A stretch of 64,000 bases of DNA. It comes from Verrucomicrobiota bacterium. Its GTDB lineage: Bacteria > Verrucomicrobiota > Kiritimatiellia > RFP12 > UBA1067. Where the stretch lies: the NCBI GenBank assembly GCA_023269675.1, contig JAHFSX010000024.1, positions 31,581-95,580 of the forward strand. Direction: 5' to 3'. The position numbers were made by a program, and so were the translations under genes. The notes below the pieces were generated by a model. The model was not told the origin of the DNA, did no database searches, and saw only the letters and a program-made list of their open reading frames with translations. Shown one piece after another: positions 1 through 10,000 of this stretch. Every line of letters starts with the position of its first letter. Within the stretch, counting starts at the first letter, position 1.

Positions 1-809
1 GGCAGCTGCCGCAGCGTCTCCTGCGCGAGCTGCTTGATCGTGTACTCGCCGGGGTTGCCGACGTTGATCACGGGCACGCTCATCGCCTGCTTCGCGAAGA
101 AGGCCTTCACCTTTTTCGGCTCCAGCGCCATGAAGAGCAGCACCGCGTTGACCAGGTCGTCCACATACTGGAAGCTGCGCGTCTGCAGGCCGTCGCCGTA
201 GAGCGTGATGTCCTTGTTCCGCAGCGCCTGCATGATGAAGTTGCTGATCACGCGGCCGTCCTGCGGGTGCATGTTGGGCCCGTACGTGTTGAAGATGCGG
301 ATCATGCGCACGTCCACGTTGTACTCGCGGTAATAGTCGGCGCAGAGGGTCTCCGCCGCCCGCTTGCCCTCGTCGTAGCAGCTGCGCGTGCCGATGGTGT
401 TGACGTTGCCCCAGTAGCTCTCGGGCTGGGGGTGGACGTCCGGGTCGCCGTAGATCTCCGAGGTGGAGGTGTGGAACACGCGGGCCTTGGTCTTGAGCGC
501 GAGCTCCAGCACGTTCATCATGCCGAGGAACGAGGTCTTGATGGTCTCGACCGGGTTGCGCTGGTAATGGATCGGCGAGGCGGGGCAGGCCAGGTTGTAA
601 ATCTCGTCGAACTGGCCCCAGAAGGGCTGCGTCACGTCATGCAGGATGAAGGTGAAGCGCGGGTTCTCCAGCAGGTCGTAGATGTTGGCCTTGGTGCCGG
701 TGAAGAGGTTGTCCATGACGGTGACCTCGTGCCCCGCGTCCAGCAGCCGCCGGGAGAGATGCGAGCCGATGAAGCCGGCGCCGCCGGTGATGAGCGATTT
801 CTTAGTCAT
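1..809 (-). CDS. UDP-glucuronate decarboxylase / NAD-dependent epimerase (3' end outside window)
   Basis: This extended short-chain dehydrogenase probably converts UDP-glucuronate to UDP-xylose for surface polysaccharide. I translated it directly from the minus strand; it starts [19 protein letters not shown] and stays open to base 1, giving 269 residues. Visible motifs are the N-terminal NAD-binding GGAGFIG, a PASPIHYQ stretch typical of UXS enzymes, STSEIYGDP, the catalytic Tyr and Lys in SCYDEGKR, and [10 protein letters not shown] followed by GRVISNFI. The family is usually about 310 residues, so roughly 40 C-terminal residues are missing. An AGGA ribosome site lies about 8 bases before the ATG. 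dTDP-glucose 4,6-dehydratase is a less likely alternative because the PASPIHYQ and SCYDEGKR motifs fit UXS better. Confidence 0.9.
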   Translation of the reverse strand, partial: MTKKSLITGGAGFIGSHLSRRLLDAGHEVTVMDNLFTGTKANIYDLLENPRFTFILHDVTQPFWGQFDEIYNLACPASPIHYQRNPVETIKTSFLGMMNVLELALKTKARVFHTSTSEIYGDPDVHPQPESYWGNVNTIGTRSCYDEGKRAAETLCADYYREYNVDVRMIRIFNTYGPNMHPQDGRVISNFIMQALRNKDITLYGDGLQTRSFQYVDDLVNAVLLFMALEPKKVKAFFAKQAMSVPVINVGNPGEYTIKQLAQETLRQL

Positions 810-1125
810 GCGGTTTTCCTGTGAACAGAAGACAGAGGACAGAAGACAGCAGGGAGGAAGATGTCCACAGCCTCCTGCACCCTCTGGACGCCAGTTATAA
901 TGAAAGACCATAAGAAAATAGCAGGCCCGGAGGGTTTTGTCAGTTCAGAATTTCAGGGGCCGTGAGCACGGAGAACAAGATCAGAGGTCAGGCGCCGCCT
1001 TCCGTCTTCCGTCCGCTGCCCTCCGCCCTCTGTCTTTCCGGCGGCGCGTAAACCTGTTGCGAACGGGGGAGGCGTTCTTTAAGATAGGGGCCGACGGTGG
1101 ATGAGGAAAAAGGGGGAGACTGGCT
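810..1125. other. Intergenic stretch with short purine-biased repeats
   Basis: This 316-base gap separates divergent genes. It holds two low-complexity runs: alternating CAGAAGACAGAGGACAG-type units near 828-852, and related units in the opposite orientation near 1003-1040 (CTTCCG and CCCTC words). A possible minus-strand promoter for the epimerase is CTGACA at 944-939 with TATTTT at 920-915, spaced 18 bases. I see no gene. Confidence 0.45.
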
Positions 1126-2883
1126 ATGGTTTGCAAAGGGATGACGGAACAGGTCCGGACGCTGCGGCAGTGCGCGCGCGGGGTGGGCGCGGTGGCGCTG
1201 GTTTTCAGCCTCACGGTGGGCGCGCTGCTGACGGCGGACGGATACCGCTCCGGCCTGCCCGAGACGGTGCGCTCGGAGGTGCTCACGCAGGCTCTGGCGC
1301 AGGGGCGCTCCGCGCCGCAGGACGCGCAGGCCGTGGCCTTCGCGCGCGGGCTGGACCAGCTGGCGCGGCGGGCCTATTTCAACAGCCTGACCTTCCGGCA
1401 GGGCGGCATGGCGCTGCTGGTGGTCGGACTGCTGGTCACGGCCGGCTGTTTCAGCTTGGCGTGGCGGCTGAGCCTCAAGATCCCCGACCCGCGCACCTTG
1501 GGCGGGGAAGACCCGGCGCGCTCGGACCGGCTGGCCGTGAACGCGGTGCTGGCGGCGGGCGTCGTGCTGTTGGCGGGGGCGACGGCGCTGCAGGTCGCGC
1601 ACGGGCGGCGCGCGGCGCGTCCGGCTGACCGCGAGCTGCGGGCCAGCCTGAAGAATCCGGCGCTGAAGCCGGGCGAAACGCATGTCTGCCCGTGCTGCCA
1701 AGGCACGCCGCAGGCGGCGCTCGAGGGGCAGTGGCCTTTCCTGCGCGGGCCGGAGATGTCGGGCCGCACGGCTGAGAGCAACGCGCCGGTGGCTTGGAAC
1801 GGCCAGACGGGCCGGAACATCCGGTGGAAGACGGCGCTGACGCGCAACGGCGCGAGCACGCCCGCGGTGTGGGGCGGCCGGATTTTCCTGACGGCGGGCG
1901 ACGCCGCGGCGCGCACGGTGATGGCGCACGACGCGGAGACCGGCGCGCTGCTATGGAGCACGGATGTGCCGGACGGCGCGAAGAACGGCGAGGCGTTGCC
2001 CGAGGCCGGCGAGGACACAGGGCTCGCGGCCTCCTCGCCCGCCTGTGACGAGGCCCATGTCTACGCGGTTTTCGGCACGGGCGATCTGGCGGCCCTGGAC
2101 TACGCGGGCAAGATCGTGTGGCAGGTCTTTCTGGGCCGGCCCAAGAACACCTACGGCCACGCCTCCTCGCTGGTCTACCGCGGCAACATGCTGCTGGTCC
2201 AGTGGGATCAGGAGGAGAAAGGCCGCGTCCTGGCGGTGGACAAGACCACGGGCAAAACGCTGTGGGAGACGCCGCGCGAGGCGGGCATGTCGTGGAGCAC
2301 GCCGGTGATCATGCCGCTGTGCGACAAGCACGTGCTGCTGATTCACGCGAGCGGGCAGACGTGGGGCATGGAGCTGGCGACCGGCAAGAAGCTTTGGCAG
2401 GTGGAGGCCGTGGGCGGCGAGGTCGCGCCGTCGCTGGCGTGGGAAGGCGACGTGTGGCTGGCCGCGAACGCCTACTCCAAGATGGCGGCGTTCAAGCTGC
2501 CGCCCGAGGGCGCGCCGCAGAAAGTGTGGGAGTGGGAGGACGGCAACCTGCCGGACGTGGCGAGCCCCGTGATCGCGGACGGCCTGGTCTATCTGGTGAC
2601 CGACGCGGGCGAGGTGCTGTGCCACGATCTCGCGACCGGCAAGCAGGTGTGGAAGAAAGAGTTCGAGGACGGCTTCTACGCTTCCCCCGTGGCGGCGGGC
2701 GGCAAGCTCTATGTGGTGGACCGCGTCAAGGGCCTGTTCCGCGTGTACGCGCTCGGCCGCGAGGGCAAAGAGCTGTCGGCGAACCCGATGGCTGATGCGG
2801 TACGCGCCACGCCCGCGTTCGCCGGCGGCCGCATCTACGTGCGCGGCCGCAAGAATTTGTGGTGCGTGGAGACCGCGCGGTAG
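1126..2883 (+). CDS. Membrane-anchored PQQ-type beta-propeller protein
   Basis: The protein has 585 residues. The N-terminal part carries three probable membrane segments, at about residues 20-37, 88-112 and 138-157, and a cysteine cluster HVCPCCQG near residue 187. From about residue 205 to the end it is a PQQ-like (BamB/quinoprotein-type) beta-propeller with repeated WxTxxxxG and blade words such as LVYLVTDAGEVLCHDLATG. The phrase WPFLRGPEMSG at the junction is typical of planctomycete and verrucomicrobial PQQ-repeat proteins. The propeller is probably outside the cytoplasmic membrane. No quinone-enzyme catalytic residues are recognisable, so a binding or scaffolding role is as likely as an oxidoreductase. 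A GGGGGAG ribosome site precedes the chosen ATG; an in-frame ATG at 1141 is possible. Confidence 0.8.
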   Translation: MVCKGMTEQVRTLRQCARGVGAVALVFSLTVGALLTADGYRSGLPETVRSEVLTQALAQGRSAPQDAQAVAFARGLDQLARRAYFNSLTFRQGGMALLVVGLLVTAGCFSLAWRLSLKIPDPRTLGGEDPARSDRLAVNAVLAAGVVLLAGATALQVAHGRRAARPADRELRASLKNPALKPGETHVCPCCQGTPQAALEGQWPFLRGPEMSGRTAESNAPVAWNGQTGRNIRWKTALTRNGASTPAVWGGRIFLTAGDAAARTVMAHDAETGALLWSTDVPDGAKNGEALPEAGEDTGLAASSPACDEAHVYAVFGTGDLAALDYAGKIVWQVFLGRPKNTYGHASSLVYRGNMLLVQWDQEEKGRVLAVDKTTGKTLWETPREAGMSWSTPVIMPLCDKHVLLIHASGQTWGMELATGKKLWQVEAVGGEVAPSLAWEGDVWLAANAYSKMAAFKLPPEGAPQKVWEWEDGNLPDVASPVIADGLVYLVTDAGEVLCHDLATGKQVWKKEFEDGFYASPVAAGGKLYVVDRVKGLFRVYALGREGKELSANPMADAVRATPAFAGGRIYVRGRKNLWCVETAR

Positions 2884-2903
2884 CGACCGGGGGCTCGGGC
2901 GGT

Positions 2904-3015
2904 CGGCGGCGCGGAGCGCTCGCTGCCGGAGGCACCTTCGATCATGTTCTACACCGTGCGTTCGCTCACTCGACGGCGGCGTGGTCTCCGGCAGGGCGAG
3001 CGCTCCGCGCCGCCG
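2904..3015. repeat. REP-like inverted pair, left of the RAYT gene
   Basis: Two copies of a palindromic GC-rich element lie in opposite orientation at 2904-2930 and 2986-3015. Each carries CGGCGGCGCGGAGCGCTCG followed by a CTGCCGGA-type end. The same element occurs twice more at 3551-3653 on the other side of the transposase gene. The arrangement matches a REP/BIME: paired palindromes served by a neighbouring RAYT transposase. Confidence 0.8.
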
Positions 3016-3030
3016 TCTCATATCTTCCGC

Positions 3031-3507
3031 TCAATCGCCGTATCGGCTCATGCGCCACGTATAGGGCCACTCGCCCGCGGCCTTCACAAGTCCCGCCCGC
3101 ACCGGATTATCGCAGATATAGGCCGCCTTCTCCTCGAACGACTCTTCGCTCCGCAGCCGGTGATCGAAAAAGTCGCGCTGCCAGTCAATGTCCAACGCAT
3201 GCGCGGTGAATTTTTTCCAAGCGGTCACCGCCTTGTTCATCTGCGCTTCCAGGGGAAACGAGAACAGCCCGTGAACATGATCCGGCATCACGACAAAGAG
3301 GTGCGGGAACCAGTCACCGCGCGCGTGGCAGAAGCAGATGTTCTGCCACAAGCCTTTAGCAACCCGGTCGTTCGCCAGCACGTTCATGTTCCGCGCGGCC
3401 GCGCATACCGTGATGAAGTAGAGTGTGCCCGTGTCGAGGCCCAAGAGTCGTCCGTGCGGCAGGGGTTTGCGCGTCGGATAAGGGGACGATGAAGGAACGG
3501 GTGGCAT
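3031..3507 (-). CDS. REP-associated tyrosine transposase (RAYT, Y1_Tnp)
   Basis: This 158-residue single-domain protein belongs to the IS200/IS605-like Y1 transposase superfamily. These proteins nick and join single-stranded DNA at REP hairpins through one tyrosine and an HUH metal site. The HUH motif is in VVMPDHVHGL (about residues 73-82), and the RAYT-typical C-terminal words YICDNPVRAGLV and WPYTW are present. Many RAYTs are 150-230 residues, so it looks complete. An AAGGA ribosome site precedes the ATG. REP-like palindrome pairs flank it at 2904-3015 and 3551-3653, which strongly supports the assignment. It is probably a domesticated maintenance transposase rather than a free insertion sequence, since no insertion-sequence terminal repeats or target duplications were seen. 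Confidence 0.92.
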   Translation of the reverse strand: MPPVPSSSPYPTRKPLPHGRLLGLDTGTLYFITVCAAARNMNVLANDRVAKGLWQNICFCHARGDWFPHLFVVMPDHVHGLFSFPLEAQMNKAVTAWKKFTAHALDIDWQRDFFDHRLRSEESFEEKAAYICDNPVRAGLVKAAGEWPYTWRMSRYGD

Positions 3508-3550
3508 ACACGATTCCTTTTTCGTAAGTTTGGCAGTGCCCTCATGGACC

Positions 3551-3653
3551 GGCGGCGGCGCGGAGCGCTCGCCCTACCGGCGACATCGCCCCGCTCCGCC
3601 GTCATCATCCGTGCGACGTAAATCTCCGGCAGGGCGGGCGCTCCGCGCCGCCG
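3551..3653. repeat. REP-like inverted pair, right of the RAYT gene
   Basis: Copies at 3551-3580 and 3625-3653 are in opposite orientation to each other and match the pair at 2904-3015 with a few substitutions (CTACC for CTGCC, GCCC for GCTC). They separate the start of the RAYT gene from the end of the lactonase gene. Confidence 0.8.
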
Positions 3654-3665
3654 CACGGCGCTGTC

Positions 3666-4739
3666 CTACGCGCGCACGGCGCCGAACTTGACGAACACCG
3701 GGCGGTTGAGCACATAGGGCCCGTGGGCCGGCTCCAGCTTGCCGGTGGCGGCGTCGTAGGCGTAGGAGAACAGCTCGTTCGAGTTCTCATGGCCCAAGAG
3801 CACGAATTTTTCGCCGGGCATGAATTCGAAATCGCGCGGGGATTTGCCGACCAGCTTGGAGATCGCCAGGCGCTCCATCTTGCCGGTGGCCGTGTCGACC
3901 GCGAAGGTGGCGATGCTGTCATGGCCGCGGTTCGACGTGAAGAGGCGCTGGCCGTCCGCCGAGAGCTTGAGCGCCGCGGCTTTGCTGAAGTCGTGGAAGT
4001 CGGACGGGACCGCGCTGAGCGTCTGGATGTGGATGAAGGCGTCGCCCGTATAAAAGAACGAGGAGACCGTGTTGTTGAGCTCGTGCAGCAGGAAGGCGAG
4101 CTTCCGGTTCGGGTGGAAAAGGATGTGGCGCGGACCCGCGCCGCCCGCGGACTTGATCGTGAGGGACTCGACCTCCTTCAGCCCGGCCGCGCGGTTGACG
4201 AAATCGTAGACCTTGACGCGGTCGATGCCGAGATCGACGACGCAGAGGTGCTTGCCGTCGGGCGAGACCTCGGCGCAGTGGGCATGGGCCTTCTCCTGGC
4301 GGCCTTTGTCGGGCCCGCTGCCCGTGTGCTTGACGGTGATGGGCGGCGTGTCGGCGAGGCTCCCGTCGGCGTTGATGTCGAAGACGCCGGCGACGGCGTT
4401 GGTGTACTCCGCAAAGACGAGCGCCTGCTCGGACGGGTCGAGAGCGACGTAGCAGGGCACGGTGACGCAGATGGGCTTGTGGTTGATCGGCAGGAGCGTG
4501 TCGCCCTTGATCGTGTAGGCTGCGACCGCGCCGTTCTGCGCGGGGGCGCCGAACTCGGGCATGCCCTGGGCCGCGTAAAGAATCGGCTTGTGCTTGGCGA
4601 GGGCGAGGAAGATCGGGTTTTCGATGCCGCTCACGAGACCGATCGGCCGGAAGGCGCCGGTTTCGGTGTCGCTTTCGAAAATGTGGATGCCCTCTTTTTT
4701 CGCGTCGGTATACGTGCCGACATAGGTCACATGCTTCAT
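3666..4739 (-). CDS. Lactonase-family beta-propeller (6-phosphogluconolactonase type)
   Basis: The 357-residue protein fits the Pgl/YbhE seven-bladed propeller family (PF10282, usually 330-380 residues). Family words are YVGTYT at the start, YDFVNRAAGL, GAGPRHILFHP, SADGQRLFTSNRG, and SPRDFEFMPGEKFVLLGHENSN near the C terminus. E. coli Pgl hydrolyses 6-phosphogluconolactone in the oxidative pentose phosphate pathway, but many homologues act on other lactones or have unknown substrates. There is no signal peptide, so it is probably cytoplasmic. A strong GAGGGGGG ribosome site precedes the ATG. No pentose-phosphate genes are nearby to support the specific reaction. Confidence 0.85.
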   Translation of the reverse strand: MKHVTYVGTYTDAKKEGIHIFESDTETGAFRPIGLVSGIENPIFLALAKHKPILYAAQGMPEFGAPAQNGAVAAYTIKGDTLLPINHKPICVTVPCYVALDPSEQALVFAEYTNAVAGVFDINADGSLADTPPITVKHTGSGPDKGRQEKAHAHCAEVSPDGKHLCVVDLGIDRVKVYDFVNRAAGLKEVESLTIKSAGGAGPRHILFHPNRKLAFLLHELNNTVSSFFYTGDAFIHIQTLSAVPSDFHDFSKAAALKLSADGQRLFTSNRGHDSIATFAVDTATGKMERLAISKLVGKSPRDFEFMPGEKFVLLGHENSNELFSYAYDAATGKLEPAHGPYVLNRPVFVKFGAVRA

Positions 4740-4816
4740 GCTGTCCCCCCTCTAGCAAAATGAGAATGTTCCGTTAGATTACAGGAAAAACGCGGAGGGA
4801 GCAAGGTGCCAACGTC

Positions 4817-4878
4817 GGAAGGAGGAGTTAGGAAGGAGGAGTTAGGAAGGAGGAGTTAGGAGTTACAAGTTAGGAGTT
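4817..4878. repeat. Tandem 14-bp repeat GGAAGGAGGAGTTA with GGAGTT tail
   Basis: Three perfect copies of GGAAGGAGGAGTTA occupy 4817-4858, followed by degenerate GGAGTTA words to 4878. The array lies between the lactonase and DUF3472 genes. It belongs to a family of GGAGTTA-rich tracts also seen at 6970-7006, 10529-10558, 11857-11890 and 31683-31716. Confidence 0.85.
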
Positions 4879-4882
4879 GGTT

Positions 4883-5731
4883 TCACGGCGCGGGCAGGTC
4901 GGCTGGCAGCGTGAGCGCCTGCGTCTCGGGGATTTCCATGGTTTTCCAGAGCTGAATGTCAGCGTTCGTGGTCGCGCCGCCGGTGGCGAGGAAGAAACGC
5001 CCCGCGGCGATCCCCGCGTTGACGGCGGGCGAGGGGTTGGCGTCAGCCGTGAACTTCGCGCGGCGCAGCGCGTGCCAGGTGGCGTCGGCGGACTTGACCC
5101 ACCCGTTGCCGTAGCGGGCCTCCCGGACGAGGGTGGCGGAGAGCTTGTCCCGTTTGAAATCCTCGATGAATGAATACAAGCCGCTCATGTTCTTTCCGCC
5201 CGTGAGGGTGGAGAAGGTTACAAGATGCCGCCACGCCTTCTCCTCCGGCACGAAGAAGTGTCCCGCGTATTCGGTCCGCTCGCCGTTGACCTTTGCGGTT
5301 AACAGGAAACGGTAGGTCTGGCCGGTCTTCCAGTCGTAGTCGTAGAAGGACTGTCCGCCGGACCCTTCGCCGCCGAAGCGTCCGATGCGCGTCTTGTCAT
5401 CCTTGAAAATCAGCTTTGTCCGCTGCTCCTCTTTGACCGCATTGGGATCATTATGTCCAGAGTCCCAGACCGAGAAGATCAGCAGCTTCTTGCCGCTGGC
5501 CACCTCCTGCATGCCGAAGTACCCCTTGTCCCAGCCGCACACCGCGAAGTAGGTGCCGGTGGCGGAGTGCAGCGGTGTGATCTCGTTGTAGAAGGCCACG
5601 GCCGCGCCGGAGGGATAGCCGAGATGCACGGAGCGGCAGGCGATCCCGGCCAGCTTTTCATTGGCTTGCGCCGTCGAGAGCGGCAGCGCCAAGGCGGCGA
5701 GTGTGAGAATGGCGATACGGGTCATGCTCAT
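4883..5731 (-). CDS. Secreted DUF3472 protein
   Basis: This 282-residue exported protein has a signal peptide at residues 1-23 (cleavage after AQA) followed by a DUF3472 domain. Recognisable family words are SVHLGYP, FAVCGWDKGYFGMQE, FSVWDSG, RFGGEGSGGQSFYDYDW, TEYAGHFF and HLVTFST. DUF3472 proteins are common in Bacteroidetes and PVC bacteria, often near carbohydrate or glycoprotein genes, but no reaction is established. The last 60 or so residues follow the family as well, so the gene looks intact. It ends just after the 4817-4878 repeat array and is divergent from nothing obvious; the jetD stop lies 33 bases upstream of its start, so read-through from the Wadjet operon is possible. Confidence 0.85.
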   Translation of the reverse strand: MSMTRIAILTLAALALPLSTAQANEKLAGIACRSVHLGYPSGAAVAFYNEITPLHSATGTYFAVCGWDKGYFGMQEVASGKKLLIFSVWDSGHNDPNAVKEEQRTKLIFKDDKTRIGRFGGEGSGGQSFYDYDWKTGQTYRFLLTAKVNGERTEYAGHFFVPEEKAWRHLVTFSTLTGGKNMSGLYSFIEDFKRDKLSATLVREARYGNGWVKSADATWHALRRAKFTADANPSPAVNAGIAAGRFFLATGGATTNADIQLWKTMEIPETQALTLPADLPAP

Positions 5732-5764
5732 CGTCGGGATCCTTTCGATTACGGGTGGATGTGC

Positions 5765-6964
5765 TCAGGGAAAGAGGTCGATGGTCTGCTCCTGCTCCAG
5801 CCAGCCGTGCGTAAGGGTCTGGCGCAGCTCGGCGAAGTAGGGGAAGGCGGGGTTGGTGCGGAGAAACTGCTCCGTGCGCTGGCGCTGCTCGGGAGAGAGC
5901 CGCAGGAGGTGGCCGCGCAGATGGTCCTCCGCCGCGGGCGGCGCGTACATGCGCATGGGGATGTTGCGCGCCACCTGTTCGGCAATGCGGTAGCCGTCGA
6001 GATCGGTGTCGCCCCAGTGGATGCAGTCGAGCCCGGTCTGGGCGAAGTGGCGTAGCAGGGTCTTCACGGCGGCGTTGGGGTAACCCTCGGTATACAGTGC
6101 GGCGCGGCGCGTCTCGACAAGCCGGTGGAAGGGCGCCGCGTTCTCGCTCGTGACCAGGGTGCGGCAGGGTTCCTCGAAGCGGACCGCGGTGAGGGCGCGT
6201 ACGGTTTTCCACGAGAGGATGGCCGCCTCCCCGCGCAGCCACAGGCGGTGCGGCCAGTCGAGCCACTCGCCCTCGTGCGTGCGGTAGGCGAACGGCGCGA
6301 AGACCACGACGTGCGTCGTGTAGGGGTTCTCGATGATGCCGTAGGCGCTGAAGAGCGAGGTCGCGTCGTCATCGGCGCCGTCGGCCTGCATGCGCAGCAG
6401 GTGCTCAAGCTGCATGCGCCGCGTGCCGTTGCGCAGGGCCTTGCTGTCGTTGAAGCACTTGGCGCCGAGCTCGGAAAGGGTGATGCCCGCGGGCGTGGTG
6501 CGCAGGGAGACGAGCGCGTCGAAGAGCGCGACCAGGTCGTCGGATGCGGCGGGGGCGGTCTTGAAATAGCGGCGGAGCTGGTCGGAGCGGCGCAGGGTGT
6601 CGATGAAGGCGCTGTCGTCCGGATGCAGCACTTTCAGGCGGCGCAGGGTCTGAGAAAAAAGCGCATCGGGGGGCTCGGCGTTTTTCGGCGGGGGTGTCAG
6701 ATCGAGCAGCGCGACGAGCGGCTGCCAGAGCTCAGGCCTCCGCATGGGCTCGTCGAGCCGCACCTTGAGGCGCCCGTTCTCCTCGCGGCACCCGCCGAAG
6801 AGCGCGTCCAGCGCCTGCCGCACGGCCTTGTCCTGCGGGACCGCGCCGAGCGTCAGCGTGGCGGGCAGCGCGGCGCCCGCGACCGCGTGCCGCGCCGCAC
6901 GCCTCAGCCAAGGCCGCATCGCGGGACACCGGTCGAGCTGTTCTTGCCAGAAGGAGGTCGTCAT
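5765..6964 (-). CDS. jetD: Wadjet subunit JetD (Toprim nuclease)
   Basis: JetD is the nuclease of the Wadjet anti-plasmid system; it cleaves DNA held by the JetABC SMC-type motor. This 399-residue protein has the expected DUF3322-like N-terminal region and a C-terminal DUF2220/topoisomerase VI-like Toprim domain. TSENAAPFHRL (about residue 277) carries the Toprim glutamate, IHWGDTDLDGYRIAEQV (about 320) carries the DxD metal motif, and YTEGYPNAAVKTLL lies between. It is the last gene of the jetA-jetB-ORF6N-jetC-jetD operon. No Shine-Dalgarno site precedes the ATG; the mRNA there instead reads CAACTCCTCC because of a dispersed repeat. Confidence 0.9.
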   Translation of the reverse strand: MTTSFWQEQLDRCPAMRPWLRRAARHAVAGAALPATLTLGAVPQDKAVRQALDALFGGCREENGRLKVRLDEPMRRPELWQPLVALLDLTPPPKNAEPPDALFSQTLRRLKVLHPDDSAFIDTLRRSDQLRRYFKTAPAASDDLVALFDALVSLRTTPAGITLSELGAKCFNDSKALRNGTRRMQLEHLLRMQADGADDDATSLFSAYGIIENPYTTHVVVFAPFAYRTHEGEWLDWPHRLWLRGEAAILSWKTVRALTAVRFEEPCRTLVTSENAAPFHRLVETRRAALYTEGYPNAAVKTLLRHFAQTGLDCIHWGDTDLDGYRIAEQVARNIPMRMYAPPAAEDHLRGHLLRLSPEQRQRTEQFLRTNPAFPYFAELRQTLTHGWLEQEQTIDLFP

Positions 6965-6969
6965 GGGCG

Positions 6970-7062
6970 AAGGAGGAGTTGGGGGTTAGGATTTAGGAGT
7001 TGGGGAGAGGACGGACTCGCTACCATTGAACGTTGGACATTTCTTGTTGGGTGTTGGATATT
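6970..7062. repeat. jetC-jetD junction repeats
   Basis: The gap between jetC and jetD contains a GGAGTT/TTAGGA tract at about 6970-7006 and a second repetitive run near 7026-7062 built from TTGAACGTTGGAC and GTTGGGTGTTGGA words. On the jet transcript the first tract reads as pyrimidine-rich AACTCCTCC immediately before the jetD start codon. Confidence 0.7.
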
Positions 7063-7063
7063 C

Positions 7064-10000
7064 TCACAGCTCCTGCCCGAAGGCCACGGGCTCCGGTTCG
7101 TTGTGCGCGGTGTCGAGCAGGTTGAGCTGCTTGGGCGCGGCGCTCCAGTGGTAGGGGTAGAGGTGGACGTTGTAGCGGCTGTCCTTGACCACGAGGATCG
7201 AGGTGGAGTGGGCGATCTCCTTCTTCACGCCGTCCTGGTCGGGCGAGGCCACGAAGAGCTGGAGCTCCAGGTCGCTCGCGAAGCCGAGCAGCTGGTCGCG
7301 GCGGCCCGCGTCGATGCCGTAGAAGGCCTCGTCGAAGATCAACACCGGCAGGCGGATCTTGTCCTTGTCGAAGAGGAAGTGCGCGATGGTCAGGATCAGC
7401 AGGTAGTTCGGCACGGCCTGCTCGCCGCCGGAGCCGATGCTCTTGATCTTGCGGTCCATGACCACGCCGTCCGCCCCGGTGGTCAGCACCTTCAGCTCGT
7501 AGCGGAACCAGTTGCGGTAGTCGAGGATCGGCGGGATCTCGCCGACCTCGGTGTTCTTGATCTCCTCGGCGTGGTCCTCGATGAAGGCGCGCAGATCCTC
7601 CTCGGTCTTCTCGGGGTCGAGCGAGCGGTGGCTCGTCACCAGGTCGCAGAGGCGCCGGAAGGGCTCCTGGGGCGTGATGGAAAAGGCGTAGCGGTTGTTG
7701 CCGAAGGTGCGCTGCTTCAGGAGCTGGCCGATGCGGCGCGCCATCTCGTTGAGCCGCAGCACGCTGGACTGGAGCTTGCTGACCAGGTTGTCCATGACGA
7801 TCTGGCGGAAAAGCCGAATCGTCTGCTCGTTGATCAGCTCCTCCTGCTCGCGCAGTTCCTGCAGCGCGCCGGACTGCACGTCCGCGACCGTGCGGCCGCG
7901 GCGGTCGGTGAGGGTGTTGAGCGCCTCCTCGTAGACGAATCCGAAGGCGACGCCCTCGTTGAGCATGACCTTGCTGCGGATCTTCTCGGCGGTGACCGCG
8001 GCGGTCTGGCTGGCCGCGGCCGCGCGGGCCGCGAGCGCGCCCCGGCTGTCGGCGTCGCCGCCGCAGCGCGCGCGCACGAAGCCGTCGAGCGGCCCGTCGG
8101 GCAGCACCAGCGCGAGCAGCGCCGCCTGGACTTCGTCGCGTTCGGTCCGCGTGGCGGCCACGCTTTCCAGATGCCGGGTGCAGAGGTTCTTCAGGCCGGA
8201 CACGTGGCTTTCGACACGGCCGGTTTCGCGGAGGTTCTCCTCTTTCTCGCTCTTGAGTTTGCCCCACTTGCGCTCCACCTCGCGGACGCGCTCCTCGAGC
8301 CCTTCCAGGCCGGCTTTCTTCATGGAAACGAGGAGGTCGGCGTGGAGGTCCTTTTTGGCCTGCAGATCCTCCTCGTGGTACTGGCAGTTCTCCCGCGCGT
8401 TGATGTAGGCGTTCTTCTCGAGGACTTCGCGGCTGACGCTTTGCGCCACGGTGTCGCGCTGGCGCGGCAGGTCTTCGCCGATCTCGTTGATGAGGGTCTT
8501 GTAGAGCGCGAGCTGGCCGCGCTGATCGCGCAGCGCTTCGTGCTCATGCGCGGCGTCCTTGCGCTCCTTCTCGGCGGCCAGCCGTTTTTTATCCAGTTCG
8601 CGCAGCTCGCGCTCCAGCTCGCGGCGGCGCATCTCGCCGCCGATCAGGCGCGGCGGCGCCTCCGTGAGCGTCTGTTCGCGCAGACGGAAGTGCAGGATCG
8701 GCAGGTCGAGGAACTTCTCGACGTGCGGGCCGTGCTTGGCGGCAAGCTGGTGCTGCAGCACGAGGATGGCGCCGGGCTCGGACTTCTTCAGGTCAAAATA
8801 ACGCTTCAGCCACTCGGAGGGGAGGGGCTCGGTGGCGTCGGTGACCACGGCCAGGCTTTGCTCCGGGAAGTCGCGGAAGAGCAGGCTGCGCACGTCGGCG
8901 GCGTTGGCCTCATCCGTGATCCACGTCGCGAGCGTCGCGTCGCCGATGAGCTGCTCGAGCGCGGCGAGTTCGCGGGCGGTCGCGCCGGGCGCGGGCTCGA
9001 GCCCCGCGTAGAGCGGCTGGGCCTTGAGCATGCGCTGCTGGAGCGCGCGCTGGGCCTGGGTGAACCCCTTGGCCAGCGGCACGGTCTCGCCGCGGTTCTT
9101 CTTTTCTTCGGCCTCGGCGGCGAGCCCGGCGAGGCGCTTGGCCAACGCGTCGAGACGGTCTTCGGCGGTCTGAAGCTGGCGGTCGAGGCTCTGCGCCGTG
9201 TCATCCGCGGCCTTGCGGATGTCGGTCAGCGGCAGCGCGGCGAGGTCGGCCTCGGGCGTCTCGCTCTTGGGCGCGTCGTCGAGCGCGGCCGCCAGCGGCG
9301 CGGAGGAGAAGGGCATGGCGCGCCCCAGTTTCTGGAGGGCGCGCGCGAAAGTCTGCGCCTGTTTACGCAGGGCGTCGCGGCTGCGGCTCACGGTCTCGGC
9401 CGCCTCGTCGTGGCGGAGCTGGCACTCGATGAGCTTGCGTTTGGACTGCTCGTGGAGCCGCTTGGCGTTGTCGAGGTTGAGGCGCGCCTCGCGCTCTTTG
9501 GAGACGAGGCCTTGGGCGTCCTGCTGACGCAGCTCGGTAAGGCGCAGCGCCGTGGCCTCGACCACGTTCTCGAGCCGCTTCTGCTCTTCCTGCAGGTCGG
9601 CGAGGCGGCGCTCTTCGGCGGCGAGCAGCGCGGCGTTCTGGTCGTAGGCGCTCTGGAACTCGCGGGCCGCAAGGTGGCGCTCCTGCCAGAGGCTGGCGGC
9701 GTGATCGATGCGGGTGTTCAGCACCTGGGCGCTGAGGCCGGCGAGCTCTTCGACGAAGCGGTGCTTGGAGCGCAGCCTGTCGAGGTCCTGGCGACTCTCC
9801 TCCAGCGATTTCAGGTTGGCGATGACCTCCTCGAAAACCTCGTGCGGCGGCTCCTGCAGGAGCTGGCGGAAGAGCTGGTGGTAGTCGTTGGTCTGGGCCG
9901 CGATCTCGCGGTAGGCCTTGCCGGTGGCGAGGAACTTGCAGACATCCTCGAAGGTCTCGCGGTCCGAGAAGAAGCGCGTCGCGAGGTCGTCGGCATAGGC

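Noticed and set aside
4817..4878. Tandem repeat considered as a CRISPR array
   Set aside because: The units are 14 bases with no spacers between them, and no cas genes are present anywhere in the window.
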